17,118 nt of DNA, from assembly GCA_027295645.1 (NCBI GenBank), contig JAPUKM010000040.1, forward strand, positions 1 to 17,118, written 5' to 3'. A model generated the notes under the pieces. It searched no databases, was not told the DNA's origin, and worked only from the letters and a program-made list of their open reading frames with translations. This document shows positions 7,322-13,622 of the stretch, in pieces. The stretch is from Chloroflexota bacterium (GTDB lineage: Bacteria; Chloroflexota; Dehalococcoidia; Lucifugimonadales; JAPUKM01). Position 1 is the first letter of the stretch. Each line of letters starts with the position of its first letter. The position numbers were made by a program, and so were the translations under genes.

Positions 7322-7528
7322 TTAGCTTTGTTCTTCTGTATCCTCTGCTGGCCCTACCGCCAGTATCTCATGACCCGCGTAGTAGCCACATGTGCCACAC
7401 ACATGGTGGGGCAGTTTCAGATTGTGGCATTGGGGGCAGGTGGAAAGGGAAACGGGCCGCAGCGCGGAGTGACTCCAACGACTGCGCTTTTTGCTCTGAG
7501 GTCGCTTCTTCTTGGGTAGAGGTGCCAT
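7322..7528 (-). CDS. rpmF: Large ribosomal subunit protein bL32
   Basis: 68-residue bL32 of the zinc-ribbon form. The N-terminus MAPLPKKKRPQSKKRSRWSH is the family signature, and four cysteines (C31, C34, C44, C47) in two CxxC pairs bind zinc. The C-terminal AGHEIL is also typical. ATG 7528 has GGAGCTAACC just before it. It follows yceD by two bases, the classical yceD-rpmF pair seen across bacteria. It is slightly longer than the usual 56-65 residues, with an acidic tail (AEDTEEQS). Confidence 0.96.
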   Translation of the reverse strand: MAPLPKKKRPQSKKRSRWSHSALRPVSLSTCPQCHNLKLPHHVCGTCGYYAGHEILAVGPAEDTEEQS

Positions 7529-7530
7529 GG

Positions 7531-8070
7531 TTAGCTCCTGGACGACTCCTGGGTGGAAGAGGCAAGGCTGACCAGAGGGAGCCAGCGGGAGTCAATCTCC
7601 CAAGTCTCGCAAGAGCAGCTCTCGTGGTTCAGGTTGGTCCCACAGTGTGAGCACAGCCCTGCGCAGCCCGGATCGCAAAGAGGCTTCATGGGCAGCCCAA
7701 CCGCTGTGTACTGGCGAACGGCTTCGGTGATGTCAAGGACGTGTTGAGCATCTATGATGCAACTGCTCTCCCCATCCTCAGGAAGGCGAAGCATGGCCCC
7801 CGTGTTCACATCTACAGTGGGGTAGTAAACGTCATCCATCTGAAACCGCAACTCAACGGTGGAATCCTCAAGACATCGGCTGCAAGTGGCTCCGGAAGAG
7901 ACATCCAGTGTACCGTTGACCCACACACCGGCATCCGTTCGCATCAGCCGCAGGCTACCCTTGACATAGTTTACCGGGGTATCCTTGCCCGAAGCAAGCG
8001 GCGTATCGATCGTGTAGCTTTTTTGAATGCCCACAGTTCCCTTAAGGAGGTGGGCAACGTTAAATCTCAT
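7531..8070 (-). CDS. yceD: YceD/DUF177 family protein
   Basis: 179-residue DUF177 protein. The family is encoded next to rpmF and has been linked to 23S rRNA accumulation and ribosome assembly. The N-terminus MRFNVAHLLKGTVG is highly characteristic. TCSRCLED (Cys63, Cys66) and a Cys-rich C-terminal region (Cys132, 136, 140, 143, 152, 154 in CDPGCAGLCSHCG...CSC) suggest metal binding. I chose ATG 8070 over an upstream TTG at 8148 because the latter lies inside the -35 box of the promoter and would add unrelated residues. GGTGA is about five bases before the start. The start codon overlaps the stop of a 9-codon leader ORF (ATGA). Confidence 0.93.
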   Translation of the reverse strand: MRFNVAHLLKGTVGIQKSYTIDTPLASGKDTPVNYVKGSLRLMRTDAGVWVNGTLDVSSGATCSRCLEDSTVELRFQMDDVYYPTVDVNTGAMLRLPEDGESSCIIDAQHVLDITEAVRQYTAVGLPMKPLCDPGCAGLCSHCGTNLNHESCSCETWEIDSRWLPLVSLASSTQESSRS

Positions 8071-8096
8071 TCGTTCACCGTTTTGTAGGTCGTCAT
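8067..8096 (-). CDS. Possible leader peptide MTTYKTVNE overlapping yceD
   Basis: Between the predicted transcription start (about 8113) and yceD lies ATG (8096-8094) followed by eight sense codons and TGA. The TGA overlaps the yceD start codon as ATGA. GGGGAGGG ends four bases before the ATG, a usable though tight ribosome site and stronger than the one before yceD itself. This layout would couple yceD translation to the leader. The nine residues have no run of one amino acid of the kind used in attenuation. A chance ORF is possible. Confidence 0.35.
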   Translation of the reverse strand: MTTYKTVNE

Positions 8097-8119
8097 ATCC
8101 CTCCCCACAAAACTGCGTT

Positions 8120-8148
8120 ATTATAGGTACGTCTACAGTGCATGTCAA
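8120..8148 (-). promoter_or_regulatory. Perfect consensus sigma-70 promoter of the yceD-rpmF-fabD-nusB-acpP operon
   Basis: Reading leftward: TTGACA (8148-8143), 17 bases, TATAAT (8125-8120). All twelve consensus positions match, with optimal spacing. The start would be near 8113, giving a leader of about 43 bases to yceD. It begins 18 bases after the stop of the mutase B12-binding subunit, so the downstream operon does not depend on read-through from the mutase genes. Confidence 0.85.
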
Positions 8149-8165
8149 GCACCGTAGATATAGAG

Positions 8166-8624
8166 TCAGCCATCCTTCTCTTGAGACTTCCCTGATCGCT
8201 TCGGAGGGCCCACACTCGTCCTAGCCCCGGCTATACCCTCCTTGATAAACGTCCCTATCTCTTCGGTAGAGGCTCCAGGCCCGAAGACGCCCGCCACGCC
8301 CATCTCTAGGAGAGCCGCCTGGTCCTCGTTGGGAATAATCCCTCCGATGATGACCATGACCTCCTCCATGCCCCTCTCTTTGAGGCCCGTGAGAATCTGA
8401 GGAATCAGCTCCATGTGGGCGCCAGAGAGGATGCTGAGACCTATGACGCTCACATCCTCCTGAAAGGCCGTCTCCACGATCATCTGCGGCGTTTGCCGGA
8501 TGCCCGTGTACACCACCTCCATGCCGGCGTCACGCAGCGCCCGGGCGATCACCTTGGCGCCACGGTCGTGGCCGTCCAATCCCGGTTTGGCCACAAGCAC
8601 GCGGATGGGGTTAGTGCTGGTCAT
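8166..8624 (-). CDS. Methylmalonyl-CoA mutase, B12-binding (small) subunit
   Basis: 152-residue cobalamin-binding subunit of a split acyl-CoA mutase. The DxHxxG motif is Asp17-Gly-His19-Asp-Arg-Gly22. Lys13, Asp17 and His19 align with Lys604, Asp608 and His610 of the Propionibacterium enzyme (constant offset 591), so the His-on ligand set is intact. SILSGAH (64-70) and GGIIP (94-98) complete the dimethylbenzimidazole pocket. It corresponds to the C-terminal domain of fused mutases. The ribosome site before ATG 8624 is weak (GGAT). The gene starts 31 bases after the catalytic-subunit stop, so they form one operon. The C-terminal tail (GPPKRSGKSQEKDG) is polar and probably disordered. Confidence 0.94.
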   Translation of the reverse strand: MTSTNPIRVLVAKPGLDGHDRGAKVIARALRDAGMEVVYTGIRQTPQMIVETAFQEDVSVIGLSILSGAHMELIPQILTGLKERGMEEVMVIIGGIIPNEDQAALLEMGVAGVFGPGASTEEIGTFIKEGIAGARTSVGPPKRSGKSQEKDG

Positions 8625-8655
8625 TGGAATCCATTTCTACTCGGCAGGCTTGGCA

Positions 8656-10311
8656 TCACACCACCACCGAGTGCACCTGCTCGCCAAAGACGCTGCGGAG
8701 CACATCGCTGATCTCACCGACGGTGGCATAGGCCTCCACGCACTCAACAATCGCTGGCATGGTGTTCTCCGTCCCCCTGGCCACCTCCTCCAGCTGTTTG
8801 AGGGCCGACGTTACCGCCCCATTGTCCCGCTCCCGGCGTACTTTCAGGAGCCGCTCCACCTGGCGCCGCTCCTGCTGTGGGTCCACCCGCAGGATATTCT
8901 GGAGCGGCGGCTCCTCTGTGACGTATTCGTTGACGCCCACAATGATTCGCTGCTTCTCCTCCACCTCTCGCTGGTGCTTGAACGCCGCCTCCTGTATCTC
9001 CCGCATCTGGTAGCCGTGTCCCAGCGCGGCCAGCGTCCCGCCCATATCATCGATAGTATCGATATAGCGGAGTGCCTGCCTCTCCAGCTCATCGGTCAGA
9101 TGCTCCACGTAGTGGGACCCGCCCAGGGAGTCCACGGTATCGGAGACACCGCTTTCGTGCGCCAGCACCTGCTGGGTTCTCAGCGACAGCTGCACCGACT
9201 CCTCCGTGGGCAGGCCCAGCGCCTCGTCCTTGGAGTTGACGTGCAGAGACTGGGCGCCCCCCAGGATGGCGGCCAGTGCCTGGATGGTGGTGCGGACCAC
9301 GTTGTTCTCCGGCTGCTGGGCCGTCAGCGACACCCCGGCGGTTTGAGCGTGGAAACGGAGCATCCAGGACCGGGGCTCCCTGGCGTGGAAGCGCTCGCGC
9401 ATGATCCGCGCCCACATGCGACGGGCTGCGCGAAACTTGGCCACCTCCTCCAGGAGGTTGTTCTGGGAGACGAAAAAGAAGGAGAGGCCGCCCGCGAAGC
9501 CGTCCACATCAAGCCCTGTTTCCAGAGCCGCCTCCACGTAGGCGATGGCGTTGGCAAAGGTAAAGGCCAGCTCCTGCACGGCGGTCGCACCCGCCTCCCG
9601 CATATGGTAGCCGCTGATGCTGATGGTGTTCCACCGGGGCACCTTGCGGGCGCAGTAGTGGAACACGTCAGTGACCAGCCGCATGGATGGTGCCGGCGGG
9701 TAGATGTAAGTGCCCCGCGCGATGTACTCCTTCAAAATGTCGTTCTGGATGGTGCCGTTCAGCTGGCCGAGCTCAACGCCCTGCCTCTTGCCCACGGCAA
9801 TGTACATCGCCAGCAGGATGGAGGCGGTGGAGTTGATGGTCATGGATGTGCTCACCCTGTCCAGAGGGATGCCCTCCAGAAGCACCTCCATGTCCCCCAG
9901 CGTGTCGATCGGGACACCCACCTTGCCCACCTCGCCCCTGGCGAGCTGATGGTCGGAGTCGTAGCCAATTTGCGTCGGCAGGTCAAAGGCGATGGAGAGT
10001 CCCGTCTGCCCGTGCTCCAGAAGATAGCGGAAGCGACGGTTGGACTCCTCCGCGGAGGCGAACCCTGCATATTGACGCATGGTCCACAGGCGACCACGGT
10101 GCATGTTGGGCTGAACGCCACGCGTGAAGGGATACTCCCCGGGAAACCCGACCTTCTCTGTGTATTCGGCCCCTGCGGGCTCCTCAGGAGTGTAGAGCGG
10201 TTCCACCTCTATACCGGAGTCAGTCTCGAAACGTTGCTTCCGCTCCCGTGCCCGCGCCAGAAGCGGGTCCAGGGTCTCCTTGCGCCACTGCTCCTTGTTG
10301 CTGCTTGGCAT
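8656..10311 (-). CDS. Methylmalonyl-CoA mutase, catalytic (large) subunit
   Basis: 551-residue TIM-barrel subunit of adenosylcobalamin-dependent acyl-CoA mutase without its own B12 domain, which is the next gene. Counting against P. shermanii MutB gives a constant offset of 8: Tyr81 = Tyr89, Thr187 = Thr195, Gln189 = Gln197, Arg199 = Arg207, His236 = His244. Tyr89 and Arg207 hold the methylmalonyl carboxylate; isobutyryl-CoA mutase has Phe and Gln there and 2-hydroxyisobutyryl-CoA mutase has Ile at the first. The retained pair supports (R)-methylmalonyl-CoA/succinyl-CoA as substrate, while Tyr75 is Gln67. GGTGA precedes ATG 10311. No epimerase, MeaB chaperone or propionyl-CoA carboxylase is in the window. 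Confidence 0.95.
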   Translation of the reverse strand: MPSSNKEQWRKETLDPLLARARERKQRFETDSGIEVEPLYTPEEPAGAEYTEKVGFPGEYPFTRGVQPNMHRGRLWTMRQYAGFASAEESNRRFRYLLEHGQTGLSIAFDLPTQIGYDSDHQLARGEVGKVGVPIDTLGDMEVLLEGIPLDRVSTSMTINSTASILLAMYIAVGKRQGVELGQLNGTIQNDILKEYIARGTYIYPPAPSMRLVTDVFHYCARKVPRWNTISISGYHMREAGATAVQELAFTFANAIAYVEAALETGLDVDGFAGGLSFFFVSQNNLLEEVAKFRAARRMWARIMRERFHAREPRSWMLRFHAQTAGVSLTAQQPENNVVRTTIQALAAILGGAQSLHVNSKDEALGLPTEESVQLSLRTQQVLAHESGVSDTVDSLGGSHYVEHLTDELERQALRYIDTIDDMGGTLAALGHGYQMREIQEAAFKHQREVEEKQRIIVGVNEYVTEEPPLQNILRVDPQQERRQVERLLKVRRERDNGAVTSALKQLEEVARGTENTMPAIVECVEAYATVGEISDVLRSVFGEQVHSVVV

Positions 10312-10317
10312 AGGGTT

Positions 10318-10338
10318 TCACCGGCTATCCACCGGTGA
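10318..10338. repeat. Inverted repeat over the mutase transcription start and ribosome site
   Basis: TCACCGG-N7-CCGGTGA is a perfect 7-base inverted repeat. The right arm abuts and shares one base with the -10 box at 10338-10343. On the transcript strand the left arm contains the GGTGA ribosome site of the mutase large subunit. It could be an operator over the promoter or an RNA hairpin hiding the ribosome site. Confidence 0.5.
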
Positions 10339-10343
10339 TTATA
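10338..10343 (-). promoter_or_regulatory. Candidate -10 box for the mutase operon
   Basis: A perfect TATAAT reads leftward here, 27 bases before the mutase ATG. No good -35 exists at 16-18 bases (GCCACT, CGCCAC, GCGCCA), so it may need an activator. The start would be near 10331, inside the inverted repeat. Confidence 0.4.
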
Positions 10344-10412
10344 ACCCTTTTGCCTATGAAGTGGCGCCGTCTGGTGAGTGTCCCGGCCGGGAGTGTGGTA
10401 TGGCTATGCGGA

Positions 10413-10688
10413 TCACTGGAGGGCGTAGGTAATAATCAGGGCGTTATACATCACCACCATCACCAATGACCAGTTGAGTATCCTCAGTATCCCATGTGCC
10501 CTTCGCTGCCAGAGCGCGCCACCGATGGCGACGGCGAACAGGAGCTTGATCGCCAGCATCCTCTCAGGACTCAGCGCTAATGCAATGGTGCCCAGGTACG
10601 GATTGAACTCCACGGCCCCAAAGGCAAAGGAAAGGGCCGTGAGCAGAACATCGGCGGCGTTGAGACCTATCCAGGCTTGCAGAAGCAT
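10413..10688 (-). CDS. Small DUF5658-like integral membrane protein
   Basis: 91-residue protein with about three membrane segments (roughly 8-27, 34-53 and 66-88). The N-terminal half carries NAADVLLTALSFAFGAVEFNPYLG (9-32). The arrangement of an Asp in the first helix, a Thr, then Glu-x-Asn-Pro is the hallmark I associate with DUF5658; function is unknown. ATG 10688 has GGGAGG about 11 bases ahead and directly precedes the first hydrophobic helix. The frame is open to 10760, but those 24 residues are polar and unlike the family. It is divergent from the 884-residue membrane protein. Confidence 0.68.
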   Translation of the reverse strand: MLLQAWIGLNAADVLLTALSFAFGAVEFNPYLGTIALALSPERMLAIKLLFAVAIGGALWQRRAHGILRILNWSLVMVVMYNALIITYALQ

Positions 10689-10826
10689 AGGCGATATCCC
10701 TCCCTGTGATGTGTGGCTCCTCCAGAGTATCCCGTCGCCGGAGCCTCTTGAATCGCCCACTGGGGGGATGACGGTATGATTTATTCCTCACCCCAAGGCA
10801 TGAGACCCGTTCACTCCTTATGTGGA

Positions 10827-10856
10827 TTGACGCCTCCTTTTCGCTATCCGTAGAAT
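10827..10856 (+). promoter_or_regulatory. Candidate sigma-70 promoter of the 884-residue membrane protein
   Basis: TTGACG (10827-10832), an 18-base spacer and TAGAAT (10851-10856) each match 5/6 of consensus. Transcription would start near 10863, about 37 bases before the ATG at 10900. No clear Shine-Dalgarno follows. Confidence 0.5.
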
Positions 10857-10899
10857 AGACGGAGCATGGGCGTAGAGCGTATGCTTTGTCCGAACGCGT

Positions 10900-13554
10900 A
10901 TGATCTTGATCAGACGATTCTTCGCCGTATTTCTGGGGATCCTCTTTATCCCCTTGCTCCTCGTCACTCTCATTATCCTTCGCAGTAACGATACCCTCCT
11001 CAGCGCTGACTTCTACGTGGACCAACTCCGCAAGGCGGACCTGTTCAACTTCCTCTACGACGAAGCCCTGCCCGCCGCGGTTGAAGAGATCGAGCCTACG
11101 GATGTTGCCGGGACAAGCGTGGACCTGAGACCTCTGGCGGACAGGGGAGCTATAGCCCTGCGCGGCCTCTTCCCGCCGGACTGGCTCCAGGAGCAGACGG
11201 AGGAGATCATCCAGCAGTGGATGCCCTACATCACCGGAGACTCCGATGAGTTCACCATCCTTATTCCCGCCGCCGACCGTCTGGATGCCCTTGGCCGGGT
11301 GCTCACTGTGGAGCTTCAGGAGGGCAACTCCTATACGCTCCTCTTTGACGACGTCATCGGCCCCCTGGCGGACGACCAACTTGGAGAGAACGGCAGGCTA
11401 CCCTTTGGCGTGAGCATACCGGCTGAGAGCGCCGTCGCCTCCGCGCAGCAGGTGTTCTCGGCCCAGTGGCTTCAGGGGCACGTGGATAACGTGACCGGCC
11501 AGCTGGTCCCCTACCTGAGCGGTGAGACGGACAGCTTCGCCATCACATTCCCCATAGCCGACCGGATCCAGGTTGCCGTGCCCGCCGCCAAGAGCCTGCT
11601 GGTGGACTCCAATGTATACAATCTCCTGTCCAACCCGGAGGTTGAGCAGGAGGTTGTCACGGTGCTGGAAGGGTTGGGGAGGCTGCCCTGCGGCATCGTC
11701 GTCACCGGCGGCCAGGTCGTGCTGCTCATAGGTGAGGTGGTGGACCCGCAGTGGATTCAACTGCGGACGGAGAACGCCCTGGACCAGATATCTCTCTACC
11801 TGACCAGCCCCGGAGCCGACACCATCCTTGCGATACCGCTCTCGGACCGGATCAAGGCCGCCCTGGCGCGAAACGATGCGCCGGTCAAGCTCTTCCTCCG
11901 GGACATCGACGCCTACGATAAGGTCTACCGGAACTGCCTGGTCAGGGAGATTGGCAACCTGGTGGCCACGGCGGCAGGGGGCGGAGCCTCGACTCCCGAG
12001 GCCCCCGTCTTCAGCCTGGACATTTCGGAAACCATGAGCATCGCCATCACCAACCAGGAGCTTCAACAGGCGCTGACGGATGTTCTGGACGCTGTCGGCC
12101 CCGAGTGGATACAGGAGCAGGTGGAGGGGACAATCGATGCGGCGTTGCCATACTACATCGGCAAGGCCGACCACTTTGCCGCGGATATCTCGCTGGAAGA
12201 GGTGAGAACGGAGGTGGGCTTTGTCTTTGGCGACCTGGTAGAGCAGAAGCTCTCGGCGGCCTACGAAGCCCTCCCGCCATGCTCGGTACAGGAGGCCCTC
12301 TCCCTGTCGCAGGCCGGTCTCGCTGGAGTGGTCCCGTCATGCAGGCCGCGGGCCTACTCCGTAGAGGAGGTGCAGCAGGCTCTGGGGGTACCGGGCCCCG
12401 CCCTGTCGAGGGAGCTTCTGGAGACGTTCTGTGGCTGCGATCTCTCCTACGCCCTCGACGGCGTCACCCTCCAGACTATCCTGGACACCGTTGGAATTGA
12501 CCTTGGCGCCATGGTGGCGGAGAACCTTGGGCCGCTCCTTCCATCCGCCCTGACCTTCTGCGATACCGTAACGTACCAGCAACGGTGCGACATCGGCCTG
12601 CTGGATTCCCAGAGCCCTGACCAGCAGAAGACACTGGACGACATTCTCGACGTGACCCGGAACGGCTTCACCTACACCGAAGCCGACCTCCGGGAACAGC
12701 TTACGGACGAAGATGAGAACATAGACCGTGTGCTGGACTGGACCCGGAACGGCTTCAGCTACACCGATGCCGACCTCCGGGACGACCTGGGTACGGATGG
12801 CACGGAACGGCTGGACGACCTCCTCCGGTGGACCAGCGTCGGCTATACCGAAGCCGACCTTCAGGACCTGATCACCAATGACGGGGACAACCCCGAAGAC
12901 TTTGAGGAATTCGACCGCGTCCGTGGGCGGATCGGCCTGGGGCGGAGCCTCTCCTTTCTGCCCTACGTGGTTCTGGCACTCGTTCTGGCAGCCATCGGCT
13001 TCCTGGGCGGCAGAAGCTGGCCCGGCAGAATCGGCTGGGCCGCGGTGGTCCTGGGCATCGCCTCTCTGTTGGTCTACGCGGCCTTCGGTCCCGTCTACGA
13101 CAACGTGGTCGGCATCTTCCTGGACGACCAGTTCGATGAGGTCCGTGCGGACCAGGTGCGTGATGGCGCAGGCGTGTTCGAAGTGGTCATGGTGGACAAG
13201 TTCCTGACCATCGGTAGAACCTTTGTAGACGACTTCGTCTCCGGCATCGCCTCTCGTGCCTTGGTGCTGCTCATCGTCGCCCTCGCCGGCCTGGGAGTGG
13301 TCACATTCTGGCCCATGATCTTCCGTCCCTCTCAGCCTGCCGTTGCCCTCGCGGACGGCACCCCTGCGGAGGCCCCTCCTGCCTGGGGTGCTGCGAATGA
13401 GCCTACAGTTGAGGTTGTCCCCGAGGAGCCTCCGTATGAGAATACTCCAGATGGGCCTCTCTTGGAGGAGTCCGCACCTGATGAACTCACCTCGGGTGAG
13501 CCTGACGAGCCCTTGCCGGAGGAGTCCTCGGATTCCCCGCAAGAGGGCCACTGA
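10900..13554 (+). CDS. Large repeat-containing membrane protein of unknown function
   Basis: 884 residues; I recognise no characterised family. An N-terminal hydrophobic helix (7-27) is followed by a long polar region (28-685, probably outside the membrane). Three more helices lie near 686-704, 711-733 and 786-808, then an acidic Pro/Glu-rich tail. The polar region has four degenerate repeats built around Trp95, Trp190, Trp285 and Trp403: W(L/I)Q, then (L/M/S)PY(I/L)xG, DxF and IPxxDR. The first three are exactly 95 residues apart. Eight cysteines (264, 346, 461, 481, 511, 513, 554, 563) lie in this region. Residues 586-656 hold three copies of TRNGF(T/S)YT(E/D)ADLR-like sequence. ATG 10900 has no clear ribosome site. 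A surface or envelope-spanning role is inference. Confidence 0.8.
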   Translation: MILIRRFFAVFLGILFIPLLLVTLIILRSNDTLLSADFYVDQLRKADLFNFLYDEALPAAVEEIEPTDVAGTSVDLRPLADRGAIALRGLFPPDWLQEQTEEIIQQWMPYITGDSDEFTILIPAADRLDALGRVLTVELQEGNSYTLLFDDVIGPLADDQLGENGRLPFGVSIPAESAVASAQQVFSAQWLQGHVDNVTGQLVPYLSGETDSFAITFPIADRIQVAVPAAKSLLVDSNVYNLLSNPEVEQEVVTVLEGLGRLPCGIVVTGGQVVLLIGEVVDPQWIQLRTENALDQISLYLTSPGADTILAIPLSDRIKAALARNDAPVKLFLRDIDAYDKVYRNCLVREIGNLVATAAGGGASTPEAPVFSLDISETMSIAITNQELQQALTDVLDAVGPEWIQEQVEGTIDAALPYYIGKADHFAADISLEEVRTEVGFVFGDLVEQKLSAAYEALPPCSVQEALSLSQAGLAGVVPSCRPRAYSVEEVQQALGVPGPALSRELLETFCGCDLSYALDGVTLQTILDTVGIDLGAMVAENLGPLLPSALTFCDTVTYQQRCDIGLLDSQSPDQQKTLDDILDVTRNGFTYTEADLREQLTDEDENIDRVLDWTRNGFSYTDADLRDDLGTDGTERLDDLLRWTSVGYTEADLQDLITNDGDNPEDFEEFDRVRGRIGLGRSLSFLPYVVLALVLAAIGFLGGRSWPGRIGWAAVVLGIASLLVYAAFGPVYDNVVGIFLDDQFDEVRADQVRDGAGVFEVVMVDKFLTIGRTFVDDFVSGIASRALVLLIVALAGLGVVTFWPMIFRPSQPAVALADGTPAEAPPAWGAANEPTVEVVPEEPPYENTPDGPLLEESAPDELTSGEPDEPLPEESSDSPQEGH
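12654..12872 (+). repeat. Three tandem copies of an about 29-codon repeat inside the membrane protein gene
   Basis: The 42-base block starting at 12654 (GACCCGGAACGGCTTCACCT...) recurs at 12741 with 40 of 42 bases identical, a period of 87 bases. A third, more diverged and two-codon-shorter copy starts near 12831. The encoded unit is TRNGF(T/S)YT(E/D)ADLR, then an acidic TDED/TDG stretch and an LDDxLxWT-like linker. Confidence 0.85.
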
Positions 13555-13575
13555 GCCGTCCTGAGCCCCTCCGCA

Positions 13576-13584
13576 TGGTATGAT
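13576..13584 (+). promoter_or_regulatory. Candidate extended -10 promoter for ruvB
   Basis: TGGTATGAT is an extended -10 element (TGn plus TATGAT, 5/6), 38 bases before the ruvB ATG. No recognisable -35 lies upstream. It sits in the 68-base gap after the membrane protein gene. Confidence 0.35.
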
Positions 13585-13622
13585 GCGAGTAGTGCATCCC
13601 GTGAGAAATGTAGGCCTGTCCA

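Noticed and set aside
8500..10338. 612-residue plus-strand open frame opposite the mutase genes
   Set aside because: It is antisense to two clearly recognised mutase subunits, with matching codon periodicity and conserved residues on the minus strand. Its translation is His/Leu/Gly-rich with no domain.
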